Of a stretch of DNA of 64,000 nt, positions 7,790 through 19,570 are shown piece by piece. The notes under the pieces were generated by a model, which saw nothing but the letters and a program-made list of their open reading frames with translations, searched no databases and was not told where the DNA came from. Positions within the stretch are counted from its first letter, which is position 1. Each line of letters opens with the position of its first letter. The position numbers and the translations under genes are program-made. Source of the DNA: Euglena gracilis (Eukaryota; Euglenida; Euglenophyceae; Euglenales); the NCBI GenBank assembly GCA_039621445.1, contig CP154956.1, positions 22,052,001 through 22,116,000 of the forward strand, given 5' to 3'.

Positions 7790-9515
7790 GCTTGATATCT
7801 GTGGAACAGATCATCGAGGTGCTGCTGCTGACAGAGGAGCACTTTCTGGGAGTGCCCCTGTTTCAGAGGCTTCAGACCCAGTTGCCATGGTGGCAGAAAG
7901 TTACCCCCCAGGGTGTTGCAACTCATCACACAGGGGCTATCCCCCCCTTGGGAGTCACCCCCCTCCCTCAGCACATTTTCCATACCAAAGTCAAAAGTGG
8001 AAATACAAAACGCAAAAAGCATTTTGCAGGACTGTTTCCAGGCAGGATCCATAAAACCAGTCCCCTGGGAAGGTACCCAACGCATCATCGCTTGGTTTGT
8101 AATCTCCAAAAAGGAGCCTCAGGGAGAAAAAAATCGTTTAATCAGCGATTGTCGCCAGCTAAACCAGCACTTTTCCCCACACCCTTTCAATTTGGACAAC
8201 ATCAGGTGATCTTCAGGCTCCTTAAAAATGGACAATGAGGTGCGAAAGAAAACCTAAAAGACGCCTACTTTCATTTAATGTTGAACCAAGCAATAATACC
8301 CTATATGAGGATGACTCTGGAAGAAACATGCTGGGAATTCCATTCATCTTTAACATTTTAACATCCAATGAATGTGCTGCCAGAAAAATCAATGAGCCTA
8401 ATGAAATGCCTGGAAAATCGTTGGAGTGCCAAAGGCCTTTTATGCTTTGTGTACCTGGACGACATCCTCCTGATAGGGGAAATCCAGAAGCAAGTCAGCG
8501 ACCATCTGGCCATCATGCGGGCAGATTTACTGCAGGGGGGTTTCAAAATCAACAGCAAAAAATCGATCTTTCAGCCTACCCAAAATCTCCCACAACCTAG
8601 CACAGGGAAAGTTGCAGTTGGGGACAGAAAAGCTGAAGGTGGTCCGGAGGGAACTAGAGAAATTTGTCACATACAAGTCCCTCAGTTGCATAAAGATGGC
8701 CTCAATTTTGGGAAGCATAAGAAGCTCCTTGGTGGGAGTTCCCTTCCTCAGGGCATTCACAGACACGTTGGTAGGTTTTGTCAACCTACAAGACAAATCT
8801 GGCTGGGATCATCACGTTCCAATCTCAGAGGAGGTGAAATCTCAACTGCAAGATGTCAGAGAAATTCTGAAAACATTGGGAGACCCTTCTCAAGCCCAGC
8901 CACCAGACACCTGAAGTCAGACAGTTCAAAGCTTTTGGTTGGGGAGGCCTAAACCTAGAAGCTGGCACCCAATTGCATGAATTTTGGCGGAAAGATTCCC
9001 TTTTACATATGCATGTAAAAGAATGGATCCCAGCCATCTCCACTGTCAGGTCTTTGGCCAGAAAAAAGGGCACAGTGTCCCTACCAATGGACAACAAGGT
9101 TTTCTACTACTATCTCCTCAGGGCGAGGGGGGGGGAAGACTCCCCCACATGAACAAACTCATAGGACACTTTCTAAAGTGCTGTAGAGGCATCGTCATCA
9201 CCCTGCAAGTTCACTGGGCTCCCTCCCAAAGCATGAAATCAATGCCATCAGCAGATGGCAATTCGACCCAGGGGATTACAGTTTAAAACTTTCATCTTCA
9301 AAAAAGTGATACACATTTTCCAGCAGTTCATAAACCCCACTGTGCACTGTGGACATGTTTTCATCACCAGGGCATCACAAACTTCCTCAATTTGTGAGCC
9401 GATGGCCACATTTTCAGGCATTGGCCACAGACAGTTTGAACTGCACTCTGGACATGTTCTTCAAACGTTTTTTGCAACCCCCCCCCTGGTCTGTGCTGAT
9501 CCAGAGGCTCCTGAG
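7790..9515 (+). pseudogene. DIRS-type RT/RNase H gene remnant (copy 1)
   Basis: Reading across frames gives a DIRS pol in order: KNRLISDCRQLNQHFSPHPF (RT palm start), FVYLDDILLIGE (RT catalytic YLDD), FKINSKKSIFQPTQNL, KTLGDPSQAQPP, then HVKEWIPAISTVRSLA, the RNase H end seen in the better copy at 38.5 kb. At least five frame changes and deletions break it. No Dam-like, recombinase or terminal repeat sequence can be found. The 3' side runs into the minisatellite. Confidence 0.8.
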
Positions 9516-9522
9516 GTTCAAT

Positions 9523-9828
9523 GGGTCATGATGGCAATCATGGGTCATGACGGCCATCATTGGTCACGACGGCCAGCATTGGTCATGATGGCCATCATGG
9601 GTCATTATGGCCATCATGGGTCATCCTGGCCATCATGCGTCATGATGGCCATCATGGGTTAGGATCGCCTTCATGGGTCATGATGGCCATCATGAGTCAT
9701 GATGGCCATCATGGGTCACGATGGCCATCATTGGTCATGATGGCCATCATTGGTCATGATTGCCATCGTGGGTCATGATCCGCATCAAGGGCCATGATGT
9801 GCACAATGACCATGATGGCCGTGATGGG
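9523..9828. repeat. 19-bp minisatellite, about 16 units
   Basis: Consensus GGGTCATGATGGCCATCAT, tandem, with scattered substitutions and no length change until the last units. The core ATGATGGCCATCAT is a perfect palindrome. The ORFs crossing it are artefacts of the repeat. Confidence 0.95.
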
Positions 9829-10837
9829 CTGGGGGGTGGAAACCACAAATTTTTGGCTCGAAAACACTTTTTCCGGGTTCAGGAAGCCAAAAAACAAGCT
9901 TTTGGGCAAAAAAAAATTCCGGGTTTTTTCACTTTTTGGCCCAAAAACAAAAACGGCTAAGTCCGACAGTGGAAAAAGTGTACAAAATGGTCCAAATTGG
10001 CGGAAAATGGACAGAACTCGGGCTGGGCAGGGAGTTGCGTGGAAATCAAAATACCAGTAGATAGGGCGTTCCAAGGGCTTCAATTTAGGTCTCCGGACAT
10101 TTTTTTTCAACTCCCCACCATTTTGGAGATATTTTGCAAAAACTGTTTTTTTGGCCCGTTTTGGGCTCCAAATGGCAGAGTCCCCCGATGGCTAAACCAC
10201 AAAAGGGTCATATCTCGGCCCAGGCGGGGAGTTGGCACAAACCGCGCATACCGGTGGGTAGGGCGTCCCAAAGTCGTGGATTGAGGTACTCTTTACTTTT
10301 TCTCAACTCTGCAGCGTTTTCGAGATATTTTGAATTTTTCGCTGTTTTTTACCCCAAAAATGTCCGTTTTTTGGCAGAGCCCCCCCCCCTGGCGAAACGA
10401 CAAAACGGCCATATATCTGCCCAGGCGGGGGGTTGGCCCAAGCCGCACACACCGGTGGATAGGGCGTCCCAAAGTTGTGGAATGAGGTACTCTTTACTTT
10501 TTCTCAACTCCTCTGCGTTTTCGAGATGTTTTGAATTTCTCGGTTTTTTTACCCAAAAATTACCCCTTTTTGGAAAAGAAAACGGTAGACAACTTTTTTG
10601 CTCGGGCCATATCTTCGGACTGGCGGGGAGTTGCGGGCAAAGTGAGGGCTCTGGAGAAACTGGAGATCCTCTCCTAACCTATAGGCTACTAACTTCTCGG
10701 GTCCGGAAATCAGGTCACATCGATAATCCGCGGGTGACTGGACCTACCCGGGGGGGGGGGGGGGGGGGGCGGGGGGGCAGGGGGGGCGGGGGGGGCAGGG
10801 GGGCGGGGGGGGGGCGGATCCCCCACGTCCCTGAGGT

Positions 10838-10881
10838 GGTAAGCTTCGCTCTTATTCTAAAGGGACAAGAGCTCAGCGACC
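10838..10881 (+). repeat. Conserved hairpin module, copy 1
   Basis: Second stem GCTCTTA/CAAGAGC around TTCTAAAGGGA. Follows the longest poly(G) stretch of block 1 (10750-10816). Confidence 0.8.
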
Positions 10882-12384
10882 AGGGTTGTGACGTAGAGAT
10901 GATCTCTTTGGGAGATTACCCCGGCCCGACTAGAGAAAAACGCTCGTTTTCGGCTCAAAAACTGTTTTTCGGGGCAGGGAGGCCAAAAAACATCGTTCTG
11001 GGCAGGAAAAAATTTCGATTTTTCGACATTTTTGGCCCATTCTTGACCCAAAGTCAACGGGTTGGCGGCCCAAAACGGGGCACTGGCGGGTCGAAAAACG
11101 CTCATTTTTGGCTCGAAGACGCTTTTTTTGGGTGCGGGAGCTCAAAAATCACCGGCCCGGCTGCCCGGCGACCCGCCGGTCCGGCCGGAGGCCCGGCGGC
11201 CCGGCTGGCGGTCCGGCGGCCCGGCGGCCCGGCCTGCGGCCCGGCAGCCCGGCCGGCGGCCCGGCGGCCTGGCCTGCGGTTCGGCGGCCCGGCCCGGCAG
11301 GCGGCCTGGCGGCCATTCTGGCGCTCATTTTCGGTTCAATAACACTTTTTCCAGGTTTTTCCAGGTTTTCCAAAAACATCGTTTTGGGCAAAAAAATATT
11401 TTTCGACTTTTGTTACCCGAAAATGACCCGAAATCCATGGGTTTTGGGCCAAAAACGGGGGTCCGGGATCAAAAAACCGTCATTTTCGGCCGAAAAATGC
11501 ATTTTTATGGCGGGAAGTCAAAAAAAACATGGTTTTGGGCAAAAAAAAACTCGTATTTTTCGACTTTTTGACCCAAAAATGCTAAGTCCACCGGCAGGGG
11601 TCTGGGTCGGAAATTTTTTTTCGCTCAAAAACACTTTTTTTGATGTTCTAAGTGAAAATAAACGTCTTTTTGAGCGAAAAAAAATTCAAAATTTTGGTCC
11701 CGACCTGCCTCCCGACCCGACCCCCCCTCCCTCGCCCAGCCGCCCTCAAACCCCCAAAGGGGATCCCGAATACCCAAAACTAGCCCAAAATCGCACAACC
11801 CCGCGAACCTCAATAAAAGGTCAAAACCCCCCTTTTAAACCTCATGATTGACCCCCTGGTTTGGGTCCCAACTCCTCGTGTAGCCCGAGATACGGCCAAT
11901 TTACGGTTTCGGGCCCGAACGGGCCCGAAATGGCCAAAACTGGCAATACTGGCCCAAAACCCCAAAACGGCCGTATGTCGGGCTAGGCGAGGAGTTGGCC
12001 CAAACCGTGCATACGGATCAATCGGGCGTCCCAAAGTTATGGAATGACCTACTCTTTACTTTTTCTCAACTCCGCAGCGTTTTGGAGATATTCTGAATTT
12101 TTCTATTTTTTGACCCCGGAAATTACCCCTTTTGCCGGTCCAACAAAATTTTTTTAAAAAAAAGGTAGACAACTTTTTTGCTCGGGCCATATATCCGGAC
12201 TGGCGGGGAGTTGTGGGTAACCCAAAGACTCTGGAGAAACTAGGGATCGTCCCCTAACCTATTGGCTATTCACTTTTGGGTGCAGGAAATCTAATCGCAT
12301 CGATAATCCTCGGGTGGCTGGACCTACCCAGGGGGGGGGACGGGGGGGCAGGGGGGCGGGGGGGGACCCCCCCGTCGCCGGGGT

Positions 12385-12428
12385 GGTAAGCTTCGCTCTT
12401 ACTCTAAAGAGATAAGAGCTCAGCGACC
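12385..12428 (+). repeat. Conserved hairpin module, copy 2
   Basis: GTAAG/CTTAC stem, then CTCT-AA-AGAG extending GCTCTTA/TAAGAGC. Flanked on the left by GTCGC, which can pair with the terminal GCGAC. Confidence 0.85.
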
Positions 12429-14036
12429 AGGGTGTGACGTAGAGCTTAGCTCTTTGGGAGCCCACACCTGCCCGGCCCGGCGGCCCGGCCCGTCCAGTGG
12501 CCCGGCGGCCCGGCGTCCGAGCCAGGCCGGCGGCCCCGCTGCCCGGCCCGGCCGGCGGCCCGGCCGGGATGGTGGGTCGAAAAACGCTCACTTTCGGCTC
12601 AAAAACAGGCTTTACGGGTCCTGGAGGCCAAAAAAAATTGTTTTGGGCAAAATTTTTTTGATTTTTTTAACTTTTTTGACCCGGTTTTGACCTAAAGTCA
12701 ATGGGTTGGCGGCCCAATACGGGGGCGCTGACGGGTCGAAAAACGCTCATTTTTGGCTCGAAAACAGTTTTTTCGGGTCCGGGAGGTCAAAGAACATGCT
12801 TTTTGGGTAAAAAAAAATTTTTTGCATTTTTTTGACTTTTTGCTCCAAAAATGACTATGGACTGGCCAGGGGAGGGCCCCATCCAGGGGGGGGGGGGCAT
12901 AGGGGGGTGCGGGTCGGAAAAATTTCTTTCGCCTAAAAACAGTTTTTTTGATGTTCTGAAGAGAAAAAAAGTGTTTTTGAGCGAAAAAAATTTTTCAAAA
13001 TTTTCGGTCCCGACCTGCCAACCGACCCCCCCTCGCCCAGCCTCCCTGACGGCGCATTGGGGGTCCCCGAATACCCAAAACTGGCGCAAAATCGCACAAC
13101 CAGGCCCCGAGAACCCCCAAAAAAAGGTCAACCCCCTCCTAAACCTAATGATTGACCCCTTGTTTGGGTCACAATTCCTTGTCTAGCCCGAGATACGGCC
13201 AATTTACGGTTTCGGGTCCCAAACAGGCCATGGCCAAAACTGGCCCAAAACCCCAAAACGACCATATCTCGGGCTAGGCGAGGAGGTGACCCAAACCACA
13301 AATACCGATGGATAGGGCGGAATGACGTCCTCTTTCCTTTCCCTCAACTTCACAGCGTTTTTGAGATATTTTGAATTTTTCGATTTTTTGACCCCAGCCC
13401 GGCAGCCCTCGAACCCCTGCAGGGGTCCCCGAATACCCAAAAAATGGCCCAAAATCGCACAACCAGACCCCGGGAACCCCAAAGAACGGTTAACCCCCCC
13501 CCCTAAACCTAATGATTGACCCCCTGGTTTGGGTCCCAACACCTTGTCTAGCCCGAGACGCAGGCAAATTACGGTTTTGGGCCCCGAACGGGCCCGAAAT
13601 CGCCAAAACTGGCAAAACTGCCCGAAAACCCCAAAACGGACGTATCTCGGGCTAGGCGAACAGTTGCCCCAAACCGCGCATACCGATCGATCGGGCGTCC
13701 CAAAGTTATGCAATGAAGTCCCTTTACTTTTCCCCAACTCCGCGGCGTTTTCGAGATTTTTTGAATTTTTCGATTTTTTGACCCCAAAATGGCCCTGCAA
13801 TTTCCCCGGAAAAAAAACGGTAGACAACTTTTTTGCTCGGGCCATATCTCCGGACTGGCGGGGAGTTACGGGTAACCGAAGTGCTCTGGAGAAACTAGGG
13901 AACCTCTCCTAACCTATAGGCTATTCCCTTTGGGGGCGCCCCGACCTACCCAGGGGGGGCGGGGGGGCGGGGGGGGGGGGGGGGGGGGGGGGAGGGGGGG
14001 AGGAGCCGGGGGGTCCGACCCCCCCGTCGCCGGGGT

Positions 14037-14080
14037 GGTAAGCTTCGCTCTTACTCTAAAGAGAAAAGAGCTCAGCGACC
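14037..14080 (+). repeat. Conserved hairpin module, copy 3
   Basis: Variant GAGAAAAGAGC in the 3' arm (T to A), which breaks one pair of the GCTCTTA stem. Preceded by a G-run and the inverted pair GGGGGTC/GACCCCC. Confidence 0.85.
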
Positions 14081-14285
14081 AGGGTGTGACGTAGAGCTGA
14101 CCTCTTTGGGAGACCACCCCGGCCTGGGCAATGGATGGGCGCCCCAAAACGGGGCGCTGGCGGGTCGAAAAACGCTCATTTTTGGCTTGAAAACATTTTT
14201 TTCGGGTGCTGGAGGTCAAAAATCATGGTTTTGGGCAAAAAAACTTCGATTTTTTTCTGCTTTTTGACCCAAAAATGGCTTAGAG

Positions 14286-14592
14286 TGTACGTCTGATTCC
14301 TAATTCCCCTTTCCCAATTCACAAAAGCCTTCGCTTTCGCCTTGGCGCACCTACTTGGGAACTGAAAATCAGAGTAACAGAAAATCCCTTTTCCTACTTC
14401 CCAAGAAGCAAAGCACAGAGCAATGCAGGGAGGACGGACGTGGATAACCAAGTCCGGTCCAGAGAAAAGGAAAGACAAAACAGAATACCACCTGTGGAGA
14501 GAGAAGGGACACCCATTAGGAAATCCTAATAGGATATGCTTCCATCCTAACTTCCTCAACGGAAGGGGACAGAAGCATACGCCTGGTACACA
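14286..14592 (-). repeat. LTR of Gag-protease element A (3' side)
   Basis: Begins TGTACGTCTG and ends CCTGGTACACA, giving TGTAC/GTACA terminal inverted repeats. It matches 19278-19570. The left flank CTTAG is repeated after the other LTR, consistent with a 4-5 bp target-site duplication in the array unit. Confidence 0.85.
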
Positions 14593-15064
14593 CAAGTCTC
14601 AAGTCACCACCGCACATGGGGGTGTTGTCAGCCGTCACAATTTTGATCGGCTTCTTGGCTTTCACCAAGAGGGGGGTTGGTATCAACCCGAACCGAAAAA
14701 GCAGTGCAATGCGACAACCAGTGTCAATGAGAATTTTGACTTTTGCACAAAAATTTTGGATTTTGATTTCCGCTTGGACCAAAAGTTCCATGGGGGGTAA
14801 GCAAAGTGAAGGGTCTGGCGAAAATACGTTTTCTTGCCAGCTTTCCCATGAACCCTTTCCTACTTTGCACGGGTGGAGTGGACATTGGGCCGAGTCGGGT
14901 GATTGCGGGGTGGTGGGGAGTTGGGGTGGGTTGGGGTGTGACCGTGGCGAAATTTTCCGGGTACCGACCAGGAAGGCAGATGGGCAGGGGGGGCAGGGTT
15001 GATCAGGTCCTACCTCCATCTGTTCATCAGCCCAGAGGTCCGTGCCCTCGGACCTCGGGCTCCC
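14593..15064 (-). CDS. Retropepsin of element A, after an in-frame UAG
   Basis: Same frame as gag A, separated only by TAG at 15065-15067. The protein has VKILIDTGCRIALLFR (D-T-G protease signature), then IKIVTADNTPMCGGD, and then runs straight into the LTR. It covers the first half or more of a retropepsin. No reverse transcriptase, RNase H or integrase follows, so the element encodes only Gag and protease. The Pro-rich stretch before the protease may be a cleavage linker. Confidence 0.75.
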
Positions 15065-17191
15065 CTACTCCAGGTCCGAACCGGCCGAATAGCCGGCTAT
15101 GGGCCTTTTAGAGGTATAAACGGATTTCAACGTGCGCACCGCCATGCGGGCCTCGTCGAAATCGGTATCCGTGGTCTCATCCCCCTCCCTGCCCGAAGCC
15201 GGGGTGTCATCCTCCAAACAAGATATCTTGAAACCGACTTTATGGCGGTTGGAGGAGTGACCCTTGTCACCGCGATTCATACCGCGATGACGTTGGCCAG
15301 GGCGGGGAGAACGAGAACGCGGACATTTGGATGAGTGGTGATCACTCGATCCACAAAGCGAACACCGAGATTTGTGTCGCGAATCTGGATAACGGGGGGA
15401 TCGGTTTCCCGATTTCCCGTCAAACCGTCGTGGTGACCGGGTATCCCGTCGACCATGACCGGTGTATCGGGGTTTTCCCGATGAGGATCGCGAAGAAGAT
15501 GATCCGCTTCGCGAACGCGATCGCGATGTCTCGCGATGAGAATCACGCTTCTTGGCCGGGGCACCGGGTGACCTACCCCGAGGGGTACCGTGTTTCCGCT
15601 CATCGCGGAACGGGATCCGGGGGCTAATACCACCGGAACGGGGACCCGATGACCGTGAATTGCCCGATTGGCGTGAAAACGCGGAGGAACCCGAACCTCG
15701 TGATGAGGTCGAGCCTCGCGGACTCTGAATACGCTTACGCGCTTCAGGATTAGGACATTCCCGAGACATATGTCCCGATTTGTTGCACAAAAAGCACACT
15801 TTATCCGTGGCTTGGTCCGAAGAACGCGGGTATCGCGTTTTCGATCCCGTGGTGGGTGAAGTGGGTGAAACCGGTGATTTTTGCAATGCGTTCACCGAAC
15901 CAGCCGGTAATCCAGCGGTTGGGTGTGCGGTATACGCGGATTGAATCTGACCAAGAAGCTGTGATAGCTTCAACTGCTTGGAAACATCATTCCAGCGTTG
16001 GTCAAGAGTCATTGCATTACCCGCCAACTCCTCACGATGGATATCCTTGATGAGGCTAGGCGTGAAATGCATGAGAACAGCGTCAAACTGTTCGCGCATT
16101 TGCTTTTCACTGAGTTCATCCACTTCAGCGGCAAGTCCTAACCATTTGGCATACCAAAGGTCAATGGACTTCCACTTGCGATCGGGTGGGGCGCATTGCC
16201 GCCACTTGGTCTCCAGGGTAATCCTAGCGACCAAACTTGAACTGGTGGAAGCGTATTGCTCCACCAGGTCATCAAAGGAAACGCGGTAGCGAATGACGAG
16301 TTGTCGCGCGCGCTCCTTCTCATCCCTAGGGAGGCAATCGATGAATTCCATCTTGATCACCTCCGGGTTTGTGTCCTGGGTTGGCCCTTTCAATGCCCAG
16401 TAGTACTCCCAGTCCCGGAAAAACTGTCTCCATGTGGTTGGATCACCGTCCCATTGGGGTTTCACCTTATTCGCGATTGCGATGGTGCCCTTGAAGTCTT
16501 TCTGAAAAACCCGTTGGCCCTCGGTGGTATTCCGTGGATTCGGGCCCGGGTACGCTCGAGCACCAAGCGTATCCTTTCCGGATTCTTGTCGGAATCGCGA
16601 AATTTCTGGTGAAGGTGAATCCTGGTACCGGAAATCCGGTCGCAAACCCTGTTGGTCACCCGTAATACGGGGACTCTCCGGTGTGGGGGTATGTCGCGCA
16701 TGCAACATGTGACCCACTCCCGGTGTACGGGTTTGGCTCATTCCACACACAAGCGTGGAATGCTGGATCTCTTGGTGGAGACTTGGCGGAATCGTGTTTG
16801 CCGAAAATTCGGTTCCCGTAATGGGAAATTCATCCGAAAACTGGGTTTGGGGTTGTGGACAAGGCCAATGGTGGCACAATTCGCGGAAGTATTTGCGGCC
16901 AACTCCAACTCGTTGAGCATTTGGAGCAAAGTGTGCATGACTTGTCTGTGGGTTTGGATAATGTGTCCAACCAACAGCGGGTTTCACACCGCAATTCGGC
17001 AGTATGCATTGCCGAAGATGTGCCAAATGCTCCAGATTCGCGTTCCCACAACCTGAATCTGGGTGCACATGCACCACCACCACCCGTGTCCCGAGTGTCA
17101 CCTTGCGGTAACGGGAAAAGTCATCCAATTGCGGAATCCTTTCGGAAATTCCGGTAACATCTTGGACAAGTTTCCCGTGAGACGTATCCAA
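15065..17191 (-). CDS. Gag C-terminal half of element A with two zinc knuckles
   Basis: 708 residues. A capsid-like region starts near residue 240 (PQWDGDPTTWRQFFRDWEYY) and runs through helical sequence to about residue 430. It is followed by two CCHC knuckles, CFLCNKSGHMSREC and CSLCGSSDHHSSKC (both C-X2-C-X4-H-X4-C), separated by an Arg/Ser-rich RNA-binding stretch. The upstream boundary is a TGA near 17204; element B has GGA at this site, so this is a nonsense mutation in A. The terminal TAG (15065) is shared with element B. Confidence 0.8.
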   Translation of the reverse strand: MDTSHGKLVQDVTGISERIPQLDDFSRYRKVTLGTRVVVVHVHPDSGCGNANLEHLAHLRQCILPNCGVKPAVGWTHYPNPQTSHAHFAPNAQRVGVGRKYFRELCHHWPCPQPQTQFSDEFPITGTEFSANTIPPSLHQEIQHSTLVCGMSQTRTPGVGHMLHARHTPTPESPRITGDQQGLRPDFRYQDSPSPEISRFRQESGKDTLGARAYPGPNPRNTTEGQRVFQKDFKGTIAIANKVKPQWDGDPTTWRQFFRDWEYYWALKGPTQDTNPEVIKMEFIDCLPRDEKERARQLVIRYRVSFDDLVEQYASTSSSLVARITLETKWRQCAPPDRKWKSIDLWYAKWLGLAAEVDELSEKQMREQFDAVLMHFTPSLIKDIHREELAGNAMTLDQRWNDVSKQLKLSQLLGQIQSAYTAHPTAGLPAGSVNALQKSPVSPTSPTTGSKTRYPRSSDQATDKVCFLCNKSGHMSRECPNPEARKRIQSPRGSTSSRGSGSSAFSRQSGNSRSSGPRSGGISPRIPFRDERKHGTPRGRSPGAPAKKRDSHRETSRSRSRSGSSSSRSSSGKPRYTGHGRRDTRSPRRFDGKSGNRSPRYPDSRHKSRCSLCGSSDHHSSKCPRSRSPRPGQRHRGMNRGDKGHSSNRHKVGFKISCLEDDTPASGREGDETTDTDFDEARMAVRTLKSVYTSKRPIAGYSAGSDLE

Positions 17192-17203
17192 TAATTGGAG
17201 TCG

Positions 17204-17752
17204 TCACATTAATGCTTTTACAGCGTTTGAGAGAATCTGCAAAAGTGATGTCACCTTGGTTGGTGTGGTGGTGGGTGCAACCGGTACAGGGTTATCCGAC
17301 AACGCGGTTGTGGTACCCACGTGCAAATTTCCGGGTTGTGGCTTATCCAAAAACGCGGAAATTCGTTCATCCAACATGGTAATCTCACTTTGCGTGGATC
17401 GGGCATTCCGATTCACCGATTCCTCAAGCCGTAATAGGCTGTTGCAAAAATCTTGCAAGGTTTCCTGATTGTTGGTGAGCATTTTGTAATGAAATGCCTT
17501 GAAATCAGGGTTCTCGGTAATCCGAGAACTGGAACCTGCAGGCAAAGACTGCATTTCCGTTACTTTGGTAGACACCGATGCATACCGGGTCTGGAGTTCC
17601 CCAATAGCAGTCTGAATACCGCTAATGTCCGGAACTCGGTGGGAAAGTGCGGAATAGCTTTGTTGCAAACCCGCAATGGCCGAGTTAATCCCGCCAATGT
17701 CGGATTGCAACTGCAACTGCAGGGAATCCTGCCGTTGTGCGATTTCCGCCAC
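17204..17752 (-). pseudogene. Gag middle segment of element A
   Basis: Same frame as the C-terminal half, separated by the TGA noted there. Gln/Ser-rich, coiled-coil-like (LQLQLQSDIGGINSAIAGLQ). It aligns to an uninterrupted part of gag B. Its 5' end is out of frame with the N-terminal segment, so a frameshift lies near 17750-17850. Confidence 0.7.
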
Positions 17753-17810
17753 TTTCGCGCTCAGATTGGATAATCCAACCTGATTCGCGTCACAATAGCA
17801 GGTTTCTGCT

Positions 17811-18995
17811 TCACTCGGGAAAGTCGCTCCTCCAACTGCCGCACATACGTGTGGGGAGCAAACTTCTCGTTGGCTTGTGACTGGAATTGCCGAAACTTTT
17901 CCTTTTCATCGCACAACTGCATAATGCGGTGTTGCGATTCATGGAAAGTTGCGGACAATGTGGTGAAATGGTCCATAGACACAAATCCACCACTGCTGGA
18001 TGTTGCAGACGAGGAATCTCGTGCATGCAACTGTTGTTGCAAATGCAACAACGCGGATGAACAGGACTCCATTTGTCCCGATAACCGTTGTAGTGAGCCA
18101 TGCAAGTGCAGAAACTTGGAGTCATTCCGCGTTTCCGCTTCATGCATGCATTCACTAATTTGCCGGAAGTTTTGCCGGAGTTGTTGGCATTTGTCAAAGG
18201 TTTCCCGAAAGTTTGCAAGGTCAATACCCGCACTTTCGAAATTCCTCTGGCAATATTTGCCCACATCCTGCAAATAATTCCAGCAACATTCCAGCTTGTT
18301 GAAGACATGTTGTGGTTGTCCTCATCAAACTGATGCACTTTGTTCAGTGCGGTTGCACAATCTGCAACGCATTGTTGCACATGGTTGAACTGCCTCACAA
18401 GAAGGTGATCTCCTGGAAGCCGAGCAACGATATCCTGCACATCCTCAGCGGTAAGGAGCTCACCAGTGCCATTGCCATAGCCATCCATGGGTTGGGACGT
18501 ACCGGAGAATTCTGGTACCACTAGGCGAGTCTCCGGTTGCCAAGGCAGTGCAGGATAGCACCCAAGACTGGGTCGTGGTGGCAAAGCTCTGTAAGGGCTT
18601 GCCGGTGGAAGAACGGGTGGTGGTTGAAAGAAACACGGGGTTTCTAGCCCACCATCACCAGAGAAGCCCGGTGGCGGAATCACCACGGGTCTCTCCGGTG
18701 TGCGCAGCTGCACCAATGCCGCAGGCAGATGCGAATACCCCCGTTGTGGCAAGGTGAGTGCGGAAGAGGCCGCATTAGCCTCTGAAGCCAATGATGTGGA
18801 GGGCTCATCGCCGACCACTGTCAATGATGACAGATGTTGCAATCTTGACAATTGAGCCAATTGTGCCTCATCGGCGTGGGAACTGGAAGCACTTTCACAT
18901 AAAAGCTTCCAATCCCCAGTATCTTGGTCAATGTCTTGCAATGATGCCTCTAATAAGGCATATTTGAATTGATGGTTGGGGCCTGTGCTTTGCAT
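17811..18995 (-). pseudogene. Gag N-terminal segment of element A
   Basis: Starts with ATG at 18995. The first ~200 residues (QFKYALLEASLQDIDQDTG...) match gag B closely. After about residue 235 the frame diverges from B because of a small indel; the B-like reading continues in another frame at 17761-18273. No enzymatic motif is present. Confidence 0.7.
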
Positions 18996-19277
18996 CTTTC
19001 TGGTGACAAAAGCAGCAAAAAAACGACAAACCTAAGCAGTTGTGCTGGCACCAGAGGGGCTGTAACGGGTAATACCGTACAGAGCCTCCCGGAGCCTGCT
19101 CGTCTGCTTAGACGTTGACTAGAAGCCGGGAGCTGACACTGCGACCGTGTAATAACGGTGCAGGGGCTCTCCGCTGCCAGTCAGCGTAGGATCGAACCAA
19201 TCTGCTACCAAGTGTAATACTTGATAGCGTTCCTGTTTGTGAACTGTGTATAGGATCGTAACCAATCTGCTTTTAAG
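18996..19277 (-). other. 5' leader of element A
   Basis: Lies between the inner edge of the 5' LTR and the gag ATG. Contains two related blocks, AGCAGATTGGTTACGATCC and AGCAGATTGGTTCGATCC, ~85 bp apart; the second contains GGTTCGATCC, a match to a tRNA B box. Either could relate to a primer-binding or tRNA-derived sequence, but neither abuts the LTR as a standard primer-binding site would. Confidence 0.45.
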
Positions 19278-19570
19278 TGTACGTCTGATTCCCAATTCCC
19301 CTTTCCCAATTCCCAAAAGCCTTCGCTTTCGCCTTGGCGCACCTACTTGGGAACTGAAAATCAGAGTAACAGAAAATTACTTTTCCCACTTCCCAAGAAG
19401 CAAAGCACAGTGCAATGCAGGGGACGGACTGGATAACCAAGTCCGGTCCGGAGAAAAGGAAAGACAAAACAAACAGAATGAAGGGGCACCCATTTGGACA
19501 TCCTAATAGGATCTGCTTCCATCATAACTTCCTCAACGGAAGGGGACAGAAGCATACGCCTGGTACACAC
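19278..19570 (-). repeat. LTR of element A (5' side)
   Basis: Pair of 14286-14592 but ~15 bp shorter through internal deletion near 19480. The right flank is CTTAG followed by TCCACCGGCC of the array unit. Confidence 0.85.

Larger units (their letters stand above)
9830..14279. repeat. Composite repeat array, block 1
   Basis: Built from three recurring modules. (a) A ~163-bp monomer: GGGTCGAAAAACGCTC, GGCTCGAAAACACTTTTTT, GGCCAAAAAACATCGTTTT, TTCGACTTTTTGACC. (b) A ~200-bp monomer: TATCTCGGGC, GGCGGGGAGTTG, GGGCGTCCCAAAG, TTTTCGAGATATTTTGAATT. (c) A poly(G) tract followed by the GTAAGCTTCGCTCTTAC hairpin. Module b recurs near 10010, 10210 and 10422. Long ORFs here have GC- and repeat-driven composition (Arg/Pro/Gly) and no family features, so I call no genes. 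Confidence 0.9.

Noticed and set aside
9523-9828. CRISPR-like array
   Set aside because: Units are contiguous 19-mers without spacers; it is a minisatellite.
10134-11342. 402-residue plus-strand ORF in array block 1
   Set aside because: Composition follows the repeat modules (Arg/Pro/Gly runs from GGCCCGGC repeats), and the equivalent frame is broken in other copies of the same modules.
19150-19277. tRNA gene in the LTR-element leader (GGTTCGATCC)
   Set aside because: A B-box-like string is present, but no acceptor stem, D arm or A box can be arranged around it.
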